Assembly: GCA_964534765.1 (NCBI GenBank)
Contig: CAZHRJ010000019.1
Coordinates: forward strand, 1 to 32,434
Direction: 5' to 3'
Length of the DNA: 32,434 bases
Source of the DNA: CAZHRJ01 sp964534765
GTDB lineage: Bacteria > Lindowbacteria > 2-12-FULL-62-27
Both the position numbers and the translations under genes were made by a program. This document shows, piece after piece, positions 7,956 through 15,149 of this stretch. How positions within the stretch are numbered: the stretch's first letter is position 1; every line of letters begins with the position of its first letter. The notes under the pieces were generated by a model that was given only the letters and a program-made list of their open reading frames with translations, searched no databases and was not told the origin of the DNA.

Positions 7956-9329
7956 ATGGCAACGGTGACGGCAAAGAAGGTTGACGGGCGCGCCGACGGA
8001 CGCGCCTTTCTGGCCCAGGCGGAAAAATATAGAGACGATATGGTCCGGTTTCTCCGGGATCTCATTCGCATCCCGTCCGAAAGCGCTCAGGAAGAAAAAG
8101 TCGTGATGCGGATCAAACAGGAGATGGAGAAGCTTGGGTTCGACGAAATTAAAATCGACGGATTCGGCAATATCCTCGGCCGGATCGGCAGCGGCAGCCG
8201 GAAATTCGCCATCGACGCCCATATCGACACCGTTGGCGTCGGCGATCCGGACACTTGGAAGTGGGACCCGTTTGAGGGCAAGGTGGAGAACGGCACTATA
8301 TATGGAAGGGGCGCCTGCGATCAGACGGGGGGCATGGTCAGCGCGGTCTACGCCGGCCGCATCCTCAAGGATCTCGGCGTGTCGTCCGATTTCACCGCTT
8401 ACATGGTCGGCACCGTCATGGAAGAGGACTGCGACGGCCTCTGCTGGCTCTACATTCTCCGGGAGGAAAATCCCGGCGTCGAATGCGTCATCATCACCGA
8501 ACCGACCAACCTCCAGGTCTACCGCGGACACCGGGGCCGGATGGAGATCGAAGTCACGACCAAGGGATTGTCCTGTCACGGCAGCGCTCCGGAGCGCGGG
8601 GTGAACGCCGTTTACAAAATGGCGCCGATCGTCAGGGAGATCGAATCCCTCAACAACCGGCTCCGCAAGGACGCATTTTTGGGCAAGGGCACCGTCACGA
8701 TCAGCGACATCCGGGCCACGTCGCCGTCTCTGTGCGCCGTCGCCGACAGCTGCACCATTCATCTTGACCGGCGCCTGACCGCCGGCGAGACGAAGCAGTC
8801 GGCGGTGGAGGAAATCAAGGCCGCGGCCAAGCGCGCCGGAATGGCGGACGCCCAAGTCCGCATTCTTGAGTATCGCCGGCCGACCTGGAAAAACAAAGTC
8901 TATCCGATGGAGAAATATTATCCGACCTGGGTTCTGGAGGAGAACCATCCGCTGATCCAGTGCGCCGCGGAGTCGTACCGGCGGGTGTTCAAGAAAGACT
9001 CGCCTATCGGCAAGTGGACGTTCAGCACCAACGGGGTGTCGATCGCGGGATTGTGCGGCGTGCCCTGTTTTGGGTTTGGTCCCGCGGAGGAGAGCACCGC
9101 GCACAGTCCCATGGATCAGTGCCCGATCGATCATCTTGTCAAAGCCGCCGCCTTCTACGCCCAGTTCGCGCCGACCTTTGTCGAAACCACGCGCCGCGAT
9201 CAAATCCGGCTTTCCGCCCCGCCCGGCGCCGCGTCTTCCACCGCATCCGGCAACGGCCGCCGACGCCTTCGGAGGCCCCGCGGATCGTCCGCGGCCAAAC
9301 CCGCGGCCCGGTCCCGGCGGTCGCGCTGA
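7956..9329 (+). CDS. ygeY: YgeY-family M20 metallohydrolase
   Basis: 457 residues; ATG 7956 follows GGGGAGGGT. M20 di-zinc peptidase fold: AIDAHIDTVGVGD (H89, D91), GRGACDQTGGM (D122), VMEEDCDG (E156/E157), ITEPTNLQVYRGHRG (E182) and a C-terminal STAHSPMDQ histidine. This matches the YgeY selenium-metabolism hydrolase group, which is also part of bacterial urate/purine degradation gene sets together with arcC and ssnA homologues. The substrate is probably a small ureido/amide intermediate rather than a peptide. The final 45 or so residues are a low-complexity Ser/Ala/Pro/Arg-rich, strongly basic tail beyond the normal M20 end. Likely the last gene of the arcC run. Confidence 0.9.
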   Translation: MATVTAKKVDGRADGRAFLAQAEKYRDDMVRFLRDLIRIPSESAQEEKVVMRIKQEMEKLGFDEIKIDGFGNILGRIGSGSRKFAIDAHIDTVGVGDPDTWKWDPFEGKVENGTIYGRGACDQTGGMVSAVYAGRILKDLGVSSDFTAYMVGTVMEEDCDGLCWLYILREENPGVECVIITEPTNLQVYRGHRGRMEIEVTTKGLSCHGSAPERGVNAVYKMAPIVREIESLNNRLRKDAFLGKGTVTISDIRATSPSLCAVADSCTIHLDRRLTAGETKQSAVEEIKAAAKRAGMADAQVRILEYRRPTWKNKVYPMEKYYPTWVLEENHPLIQCAAESYRRVFKKDSPIGKWTFSTNGVSIAGLCGVPCFGFGPAEESTAHSPMDQCPIDHLVKAAAFYAQFAPTFVETTRRDQIRLSAPPGAASSTASGNGRRRLRRPRGSSAAKPAARSRRSR

Positions 9330-9373
9330 CCGGATGAAACCGGGGTCGGAGTCTCGATTGGAGTTTTCAGCGG

Positions 9374-9850
9374 ATGAATGACACGCTGAAAGCCAAGGTG
9401 AAGCTGGTGGGTTTGGACGCGGCGAAGCGTCCGGTGGTGATTTTGGATTGCGGCGACCGGGTGTTGCCGATCTGGGTAGGGAATTTCGAGGCGACGGCGA
9501 TCAGTTCGGTTCTGTCCGGATCCGCGCCTCCGCGGCCCATGACCCACGACACGACGATCAACATCATCCGGGCATTTTCGTCGAAGCTGGAGCGGACGGT
9601 TGTTCACAAGCTGGAGAACAACACGTTTTACGCGAGGTTGTACGTGAAGCGGTTCGACGAGGAGACCCAGCACATCAAGATCGTGGAGATCGACTGCCGG
9701 CCCAGCGACGCCATCGCCCTGTCGCTTCGCATGGACGCGCCCATCTTCGTCGACCGGGCCGTTCTGGACGCGGCCGGAGTCAAGAATCTGAAAGTGGACC
9801 GGGCGGATTCAGCGGACGGCGAGCCGGAGGAGCCGGAGTCGGAGCGATAG
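9374..9850 (+). CDS. Bifunctional nuclease (BFN/DUF151) domain protein
   Basis: 158 residues. The domain fills the first 135 or so residues: VILDCGDRVLPIWVGNFEA, then PRPMTHDTTINII, then NTFYARLYVK and a C-terminal DCRPSDAIALSLRMDAPIF, the most diagnostic block of the family. A few members have reported RNase/DNase activity; most are of unknown role. The last 25 or so residues are acidic and unstructured-looking. GGAG lies 10 nt before the ATG. It starts 44 nt after ygeY and is followed after 31 nt by the HDOD gene. Confidence 0.88.
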   Translation: MNDTLKAKVKLVGLDAAKRPVVILDCGDRVLPIWVGNFEATAISSVLSGSAPPRPMTHDTTINIIRAFSSKLERTVVHKLENNTFYARLYVKRFDEETQHIKIVEIDCRPSDAIALSLRMDAPIFVDRAVLDAAGVKNLKVDRADSADGEPEEPESER

Positions 9851-9881
9851 AATCCGGGCCCCTCATGAGTGGTGACCGGTT

Positions 9882-10775
9882 GTGAGCAATCTCGTCGAGA
9901 CCTATTTTTCCAAGCACCCCTACCTGCCCATTACCCCGCGCCTTCGGCATCAGCTTCAGGCAATCCTGGATTCGTCCGCCCCACAGGAAACCCGCCGGTC
10001 CGCCGTCGAAGAGGCCGCTTATGCCTATCCGACATTCACATTCAACCTGCTCAAACTCGTCAATTCGGAAAAATTCAACCTCAAAACCAAAATCGTCGTC
10101 ATCAAACAGGCCTCCACCATCCCCACCTTCGAACTCCTGGCCGACCTCCTCAATCAGATGCCGGACTATCCTGCCGATCTGGAGTCGAGGTTTTCGCTGG
10201 GAAAGCTCGAAGAGCACGGCCGGGCGACGGCGCTGGCGGTTCAGCTGTTGGCCACGATCGGGAAGCGGTTCAGCACGCAGGAGCGGGAGCGGTTTTTCAC
10301 CGCGGCGATACTCCATGACATCGGGAGATGTTTTCTGGTGATGTCCGACCTGAACGGTTATTTGAAAGTGGTCCGCGACGCGGAGGGCGACGAGGAATCG
10401 AGTGTGATGATCGCGGAGAAAACATATTTTGGCACCGACCACGCCACGCTGTCGGCGGTCGCGCTGGAAAGCATCGGCATTACCGATACCGACATGCTCA
10501 CGGCCGTGCGGGAGCATCACGGATTTCCCGCGGGTCCAACCGTCCTTCTGGCCTACGCCGACCGATTCGTCAAGCGATTTTGCATCGGCCCATCGGACGG
10601 CGTTGTCATGAGCGTGTCCATGTCCAACCCGGACGAAACCCGTCTCAAAGTCGCCCTCGAGGAGGTCCTTCACATGACCATCGGCGACATCCTCATGCAT
10701 GTTCTCTCCGAAATCGACACCGCGCTCACCTCCGGTATGGTCCAGTTTAAATACCTGGCAGGCGGGGTAAAATAG
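9882..10775 (+). CDS. HDOD/HD-domain signalling protein
   Basis: 297 residues from a GTG start. The N-terminal half is helical HDOD-like (PTFTFNLLKLVNSEKFN, KTKIVVIKQASTIPTFEL). The HD metal/phosphate ligands are H112 (EEHGRA), H145-D146 (ILHDIGR), H187 (TDHATLS), H212-H213 (REHHGFP) and D227 (YADRF), so the HD site looks intact, unlike many degenerate HDOD proteins. There is no receiver or other output domain. A role in nucleotide second-messenger turnover or as a signalling scaffold is possible, but the substrate is not predictable. There is no GYP motif, so it is not a typical HD-GYP c-di-GMP phosphodiesterase. Confidence 0.82.
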   Translation: MSNLVETYFSKHPYLPITPRLRHQLQAILDSSAPQETRRSAVEEAAYAYPTFTFNLLKLVNSEKFNLKTKIVVIKQASTIPTFELLADLLNQMPDYPADLESRFSLGKLEEHGRATALAVQLLATIGKRFSTQERERFFTAAILHDIGRCFLVMSDLNGYLKVVRDAEGDEESSVMIAEKTYFGTDHATLSAVALESIGITDTDMLTAVREHHGFPAGPTVLLAYADRFVKRFCIGPSDGVVMSVSMSNPDETRLKVALEEVLHMTIGDILMHVLSEIDTALTSGMVQFKYLAGGVK

Positions 10776-10840
10776 GGCCTTCTATAGTATCATCTAACCT
10801 TTAGTGATTCAAATAATTAGTATCAATTAGAAAAAAATAC

Positions 10841-10869
10841 TTGACGAATGCCTCCTTCGGTGAGATAAA
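10841..10869 (+). promoter_or_regulatory. Sigma70-type promoter of the kelch gene
   Basis: TTGACG (10841-10846), 17-nt spacer, GATAAA (10864-10869), lying in an AT-rich stretch after the HDOD stop. Predicted transcription start is near 10876, leaving a 5' UTR of about 155 nt before the kelch start. Confidence 0.55.
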
Positions 10870-10884
10870 GGGGGCATAGAAACG

Positions 10885-10910
10885 GGCCAAGGCCGCAGAG
10901 GGTTTTGGCC
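10885..10910 (+). other. Stem-loop in the kelch-gene 5' UTR
   Basis: GGCCAA (10885-10890) pairs with TTGGCC (10905-10910) around a 14-nt loop, near the 5' end of the predicted leader. The leader also has CACCC/GGGTG (around 11011-11024) overlapping the ribosome site. I compared it by eye with c-di-GMP, cobalamin and other common riboswitch cores and saw no match. Confidence 0.3.
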
Positions 10911-11031
10911 AAGTGTCAGGGTTGGTTTCAGAAATGTTCTTTCAGATCAGCATACGGAAGTTTGGATTCAGGCGTCGTGGGCAGCCAGTATCCGAGCGGG
11001 CTGAACAAAACACCCAAGGGGGGTGACGGCT

Positions 11032-12855
11032 GTGGCCCGGGAGACCATCGCAAGAGAGTATCTGGAAAAAAGCCGGCTAAAGTCAGTGGTGCTGGGCGGC
11101 TGGTTGGTAGCGTGGGCGATTGTCTGGATGTTTGCCTGGATCGTGGGACTTCCGAATGCCGCGGACGCCGCAGGGCGAAATTCATTTTCAGTTTTCGTTG
11201 GGAAAGACCGCCGCTTACAAACCATCAGCATCTCATATAACCTGCCTCCGGGAGACACCTACCTGACGGAAGGGACCGTTTCGGTTACCTTGATTTCTCC
11301 GGTCAACTACAAATTGCAGAAACTCAGCAATGGGGATTCCTATTATCTGGACCGGACGTATGTTTTGACCAGCATTTTTGCTGCCATCAACAATCGTGTT
11401 TGGATCGTGGGCAACGATGCCGACCAGAGCGCCACATCGGAGTCCTTTCTCCAATTCGAGATCAGCGACACGGCCCGCGTGTACATTTTGTACGATGGCT
11501 ACGGCGTCCCGCCGACCTGGCTGACGAGCCGGTTTACGAAGCAGACCCAGACCGTGACGACCACCAATCCGATTGCCGAGACCTTTGTGGTTTACATGGC
11601 GGTCATCCCGAAGGGCACGGTGCGGTTGGGCGGCAACGAGGGGATGACCTCGGACGCCAAGTGCAACTACGTTGCGATCGTCCGTCGCCCGGTGGCGGGC
11701 GATCTGGGATCGAACCTGCAAATCGCCACCACGCAAATGGTTCTTCCCCGGGTCGGCCACAGGCTGGCGATATTAAATAGTGGAAAGGCCCTGATCGCCG
11801 GCGGCATGGATAGTTTGACCACGCTGGTGACCGGCTGTGAACTCTACGACTCGGCCACGCAATCCTTCACCGCCACCGGCGCTCTCTTGCAGGGGCGGAT
11901 TGATCCGACGGTGATCAAGTTAAATGACGGCCGGGTGCTGGCGATGGGCGGCAATCTTTACGGCAGCGCCAGTGTTTCGGAGGGCGGCGGCCGCGCGCCG
12001 GGTGTTCCGGCGCTGTCCACCTGTGAAATCTACGATCCGGGCCCCGGTACATGGAGCGCGACGGCGGACATGGGATGGAAGCGGAGAATGCCGGAGGCGA
12101 TCAAACTCGCCGATGGCCGGATTTTCGTGTCGGGTGGTGTAGACGACACGGATGGGTTTGGCCTGAGGAGCACGGAAGTGTTTGATCCGTCCACGTTGAC
12201 GTGGACGGCCGGTCCAAGCATGAGTGTCAAGAGATATGGTCATCGGATGGGACTTCTCCCGGACGGCCGGGTATTGATTTCAGGGGGTCTCTGGCACGGT
12301 CCCGATCTGGTCGACTACGCAACGGCTTCCTGTGAAATCTATGATCCCTCGACCAACTCGCTCTCCGCCGGGCCGTCGATGGCAACGGCCCGGGGCCGGT
12401 TCGGGTTTGTGTCCGTGGGTGGCGGTCAATTTCTGGCCATGGGCGGACTTTGGTATCAGGAGCCGTCCCCGCCTGCGACCAACTCGCTGTATGCGTCGGT
12501 TTCGGAGGTCGAGTTGTACGACGCGACGACCAATACGTGGACTCCCAAGCCCTCTCTGCCGCGGGGGATGTATGACTTTGCGGTTGCCAGTCCCGATGCC
12601 GGCCGGGCGATGATCTTTGACGGGTTTGACGTTCAAGGAACGGACGCGGGGCAGATCATTCTATATGATCCCAATTTCAACACGTGGACCGAGGTCGGCA
12701 ATCTGGTGACTTCGCGGAGTTTTCCTTTTTCGAACGGCTCGCAGATGGTGGTGGACTTGGGCGGCAAGGACTATTTCCTGTGCGGCGGCACGCATCTAGA
12801 CGAATCGACCGGTCAGACGACCCTGCTCTATACGGGCGAGCGGTTCAGATACTAA
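11032..12855 (+). CDS. Secreted kelch-repeat beta-propeller protein
   Basis: 607 residues from GTG 11032, chosen because AAGGGGGG (11016-11023) lies 8 nt upstream; GTG 11023, which overlaps that site, would add 3 residues. A basic N-terminus and a hydrophobic stretch ending in NAADAAG act as signal peptide or anchor. A beta-rich N-terminal domain of about 200 residues follows (VGKDRRLQTISISYN...), then at least five kelch blades with recurring units such as GKALIAGGMD, CEIYDPGPGTWSA, GRIFVSGGVDD, GRVLISGGLWHG, CEIYDPSTNSLSAGPSM and EVELYDATTNTWTPKPSL. Kelch propellers bind proteins or glycans, or form galactose-oxidase-like enzymes; no copper-oxidase residues were recognised. Own promoter and own terminator make it a single-gene unit. 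Confidence 0.85.
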   Translation: MARETIAREYLEKSRLKSVVLGGWLVAWAIVWMFAWIVGLPNAADAAGRNSFSVFVGKDRRLQTISISYNLPPGDTYLTEGTVSVTLISPVNYKLQKLSNGDSYYLDRTYVLTSIFAAINNRVWIVGNDADQSATSESFLQFEISDTARVYILYDGYGVPPTWLTSRFTKQTQTVTTTNPIAETFVVYMAVIPKGTVRLGGNEGMTSDAKCNYVAIVRRPVAGDLGSNLQIATTQMVLPRVGHRLAILNSGKALIAGGMDSLTTLVTGCELYDSATQSFTATGALLQGRIDPTVIKLNDGRVLAMGGNLYGSASVSEGGGRAPGVPALSTCEIYDPGPGTWSATADMGWKRRMPEAIKLADGRIFVSGGVDDTDGFGLRSTEVFDPSTLTWTAGPSMSVKRYGHRMGLLPDGRVLISGGLWHGPDLVDYATASCEIYDPSTNSLSAGPSMATARGRFGFVSVGGGQFLAMGGLWYQEPSPPATNSLYASVSEVELYDATTNTWTPKPSLPRGMYDFAVASPDAGRAMIFDGFDVQGTDAGQIILYDPNFNTWTEVGNLVTSRSFPFSNGSQMVVDLGGKDYFLCGGTHLDESTGQTTLLYTGERFRY

Positions 12856-12881
12856 TATCCATTCACCCTGCTGTTCCCGGG

Positions 12882-12918
12882 AGGGCCGCGGAGGGCGGAA
12901 ACTCCGCGGCCTTTCCCT
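12882..12918 (+). terminator. Rho-independent terminator after the kelch gene
   Basis: AGGGCCGCGGAG (12882-12893) pairs with CTCCGCGGCCTT (12902-12913) around an 8-nt loop, followed by a T/C-rich tail. A 12-bp GC-rich stem located 27 nt after the stop codon. Confidence 0.8.
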
Positions 12919-12925
12919 TCTTCCG

Positions 12926-12955
12926 TTGACACCGGCCAACCTCCGATACCATACT
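12926..12955 (+). promoter_or_regulatory. Promoter of the serine-hydrolase gene
   Basis: A perfect TTGACA (12926-12931), 18-nt spacer, CATACT (12950-12955). It lies directly after the terminator and ends 8 nt before ATG 12964, so the transcript would be nearly leaderless. Confidence 0.55.
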
Positions 12956-12963
12956 GTGGACTG

Positions 12964-13938
12964 ATGGGTCATTCACCGCGCATGGGGTTTTCGTTGAACG
13001 CGCTCGGCCGGGCGGCGGTGTGCGCCGTCCTTTTGTTCTGTGCCGGCCCGGTGAGCGCCGAAAAACCGGCTGTCCGGGCAGCGAAGCCTTCCTATCTGAG
13101 TCCTCTGGCGGAGATGAAGAACCGCCGGGCCGGAATCATTCATCTCAACGATCTGCGGTCGGCTTTGCTCGAATCGCTGGCCGGATCGAGGAGTCTGGAT
13201 CAAGTTGCGGTCTATGTCGAGGATTTGAACAGCGGTATCTGGGTGGGGATTGGGGAGAGGGAGCGGGTCCGGACGGCCAGTTTATTGAAAGTGGTGACCG
13301 CGATGAGCTGGCTGAAATGGGAGCAGGATCAGAAGTCAATTCTGGACCGGCCGATCCGGATTGGCGCGGAGGATCTCGTTCCAAACGACATGTTGGCCGC
13401 GGCCATCGACACGCCGATTCGTCCGGGAGAATATCGGGTAATGAATCTGATCCAGTCCGCGCTTATCCGGTCCGACAATACCGCCCATCGCGCGCTGCTT
13501 CGTGTCCTCCCGAAATTCCGTTTGATTGAAACCTTCACCGACATCGGTCTGCCGGATCCATTTGACAGGAGTGACACGGCAGCGGTTTACGGGCTGATGA
13601 GCGCGAAACAATATTCCTATGTCATCAAGTCCCTCTATAACGCGTCCTATCTGGATCCGGTGTATTCGGAGCAAATCCTGCGGTTGCTGGTTCGTTCGGA
13701 GTTTGGCCGCGGCATCCGGAGCGTCGTAGGGTCCCGGGTTGAGGCGGCGCTGAAATACGGTATCTGGACCGAGTCGTCCGCGGTGTACGAATGCGGCATT
13801 GTCTACCTCAAGGACGCGCCCTATCTGATCTGTATTTTCACCTTTAACACCGGCCAGGACTACGAAAAAAATCTTTCCTTGATCCGCCAAGTCGCGTCGA
13901 TCGTGCATCCCTTCCTGCAGGCGGCGGCCCGGCCATGA
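12964..13938 (+). CDS. Secreted class A beta-lactamase-fold serine hydrolase
   Basis: 324 residues. The signal peptide is residues 7-32 (LGRAAVCAVLLFCAGPVSA, cut after AxA). The start is 12964 or the in-frame ATG at 12982; neither has a Shine-Dalgarno. Catalytic motifs of the penicillin-binding/class A fold: SxxK as S106-LL-K109, SDN at 170-172, and a KTG-box equivalent KYG at 264-266. I see no ExxLN omega-loop motif (Glu166 equivalent), so efficient beta-lactam hydrolysis is unlikely; a periplasmic peptidoglycan- or peptide-directed serine hydrolase is more probable. Flanked by its own promoter and by a repeat-bearing gap before the lipoprotein gene. Confidence 0.8.
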   Translation: MGHSPRMGFSLNALGRAAVCAVLLFCAGPVSAEKPAVRAAKPSYLSPLAEMKNRRAGIIHLNDLRSALLESLAGSRSLDQVAVYVEDLNSGIWVGIGERERVRTASLLKVVTAMSWLKWEQDQKSILDRPIRIGAEDLVPNDMLAAAIDTPIRPGEYRVMNLIQSALIRSDNTAHRALLRVLPKFRLIETFTDIGLPDPFDRSDTAAVYGLMSAKQYSYVIKSLYNASYLDPVYSEQILRLLVRSEFGRGIRSVVGSRVEAALKYGIWTESSAVYECGIVYLKDAPYLICIFTFNTGQDYEKNLSLIRQVASIVHPFLQAAARP

Positions 13939-13961
13939 TACAGTCTCGAAGAAATCAAAAA

Positions 13962-14004
13962 ATTCACCGCAGAGGCGCGGAGATGACGCAGAGCTGACTC
14001 AGAG
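13962..14004. repeat. CGCAGAG-type intergenic repeat
   Basis: A degenerate run of the unit (C)GCAGAG/CGGAGA: ACCGCAGAGG, CGCGGAGA, GACGCAGAG, CTCAGAG. Similar short intergenic repeats are scattered in many environmental bacterial genomes. Only this copy is in the window, so dispersal is not shown here. Confidence 0.35.
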
Positions 14005-14071
14005 AATTCAGAAGGATATGAGGTGGTGAGTCACAAAAGTCTCTTTGCATTCGCCCGAGGTCTCAATTTTC

Positions 14072-14100
14072 TCGACCCGTGAACTTTGATTTGATATACT
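14072..14100 (+). promoter_or_regulatory. Promoter of the substrate-binding/histidine kinase unit
   Basis: TCGACC (14072-14077), 17-nt spacer, TATACT (14095-14100). The -10 is strong and ends 7 nt before ATG 14108, where no Shine-Dalgarno fits, implying a leaderless mRNA. Confidence 0.5.
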
Positions 14101-14107
14101 TGGCTCC

Positions 14108-15136
14108 ATGACGACACAAGTCCCGGGGGGGGCATGGGGACTAGGCCTTCGGGTAGTCCTTCTGGCGGTTGCTGTGGGTCTGGCGGCGTGCGCATTGCCC
14201 GGAGACCGGGGGCAATCCAGCCGGATTCCGTCGGACCGGGTGTATCGGATAGGCGTAGCGCCCTGGATGATGGACAAGCCGCAGAAGAAGTCGGTTGAGG
14301 TTTTTCTGGCGGTATTGGAGAAATCCGGGTACAGCGCGAAGGCCAACCTGGAGATCAAAGTCGATGACGCGGCCGGAAACGAGCGGGTTCAGGAGCAGAT
14401 CATCCGGGATTTTGTCGACTGGAACGCCGATCTCATCTATGTCCTCTCCGCCCAGGGCGCGCTCATCGCGCAGGAGACCGCCAAAGATATTCCGATTGTT
14501 TTTTCCGGCGTGGGATATCCGCAGGAGCTGGGTCTGGTGGAGCGGCTGGAGTTTTCCGGCAACCAGATGGTGGGCGTTCGGAGTTACGTTCCGGTGGAGG
14601 AGCAGATGGCCTTTCTTGGCCGGCTGGTTTCGCAGGACATCCGGCGGCTGGGAGTTTGTTTCCGGACAGACGACGACGATTCGCGGTTGTTTCTGGATGA
14701 AATCCGCGCCCTGGCGTCCAAGCAGGGGATTGCTCTGATGCGGATCGAGGCCCAGGACGCCGGATCCTTCCGGCGGCTGCTTGCTCAGGAGGGGCCGGGC
14801 GCGGATGCTCTCTATCTGGGATGTGACGATCTGATGCAGGGTGCGGGCGCGGCGGTGGCGGTCGACTTTGCCGCTCCACGCGGCATTCCCATTCTATCCT
14901 GCGGATCCAACGCCGTCAGCAAGGGCGCTCTCGCCGGCGCGGTGGTGGATGAGGAGCAGTCAGCGCAGTTAGCCGCCGGCCATGCGATCCAGATTCTCGA
15001 TGGCCGCCGACCAACGTCGCTTCAGACCCTCACCGTATCGACTCCCAGACTTCTCGTAAACAGCGGCGCCGCGCGGGCGCTGCGGATCCGGATGCCCCAG
15101 GTCTTCATGGGTGAAGAGGTCCATGTCATTGAGTAG
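14108..15136 (+). CDS. ABC-type substrate-binding lipoprotein (TrpX-like)
   Basis: 342 residues. The N-terminal hydrophobic segment ends in a lipobox GLAAC (C28), so it is a lipoprotein. The mature part is a type 1 periplasmic-binding fold of the ABC_sub_bind/TrpX group: RIGVAPWMM, ADLIYVLSAQGALIAQE, DIPIVFSGVGYPQELGLV, DALYLGCDDLM, GIPILSCGSNAVSKGALAGAV. No permease or ATPase gene is adjacent. Instead a hybrid histidine kinase starts 13 nt after the stop, so it probably serves as a ligand-sensing partner of that kinase rather than as a transporter part. Codons 6-8 contain a run of eight G (14125-14132), a possible slippage site. Confidence 0.85.
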   Translation: MTTQVPGGAWGLGLRVVLLAVAVGLAACALPGDRGQSSRIPSDRVYRIGVAPWMMDKPQKKSVEVFLAVLEKSGYSAKANLEIKVDDAAGNERVQEQIIRDFVDWNADLIYVLSAQGALIAQETAKDIPIVFSGVGYPQELGLVERLEFSGNQMVGVRSYVPVEEQMAFLGRLVSQDIRRLGVCFRTDDDDSRLFLDEIRALASKQGIALMRIEAQDAGSFRRLLAQEGPGADALYLGCDDLMQGAGAAVAVDFAAPRGIPILSCGSNAVSKGALAGAVVDEEQSAQLAAGHAIQILDGRRPTSLQTLTVSTPRLLVNSGAARALRIRMPQVFMGEEVHVIE

Positions 15137-15149
15137 GGTGGACTGAATC

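Noticed and set aside
7806..9203. 465-codon open frame on the minus strand opposite ygeY
   Set aside because: The plus-strand frame contains the full M20 metal-ligand set; the antisense frame has no recognisable motif.
10870..11031. Riboswitch in the kelch-gene leader
   Set aside because: Hairpins are present, but no conserved core of c-di-GMP, cobalamin or other common classes was found by eye.
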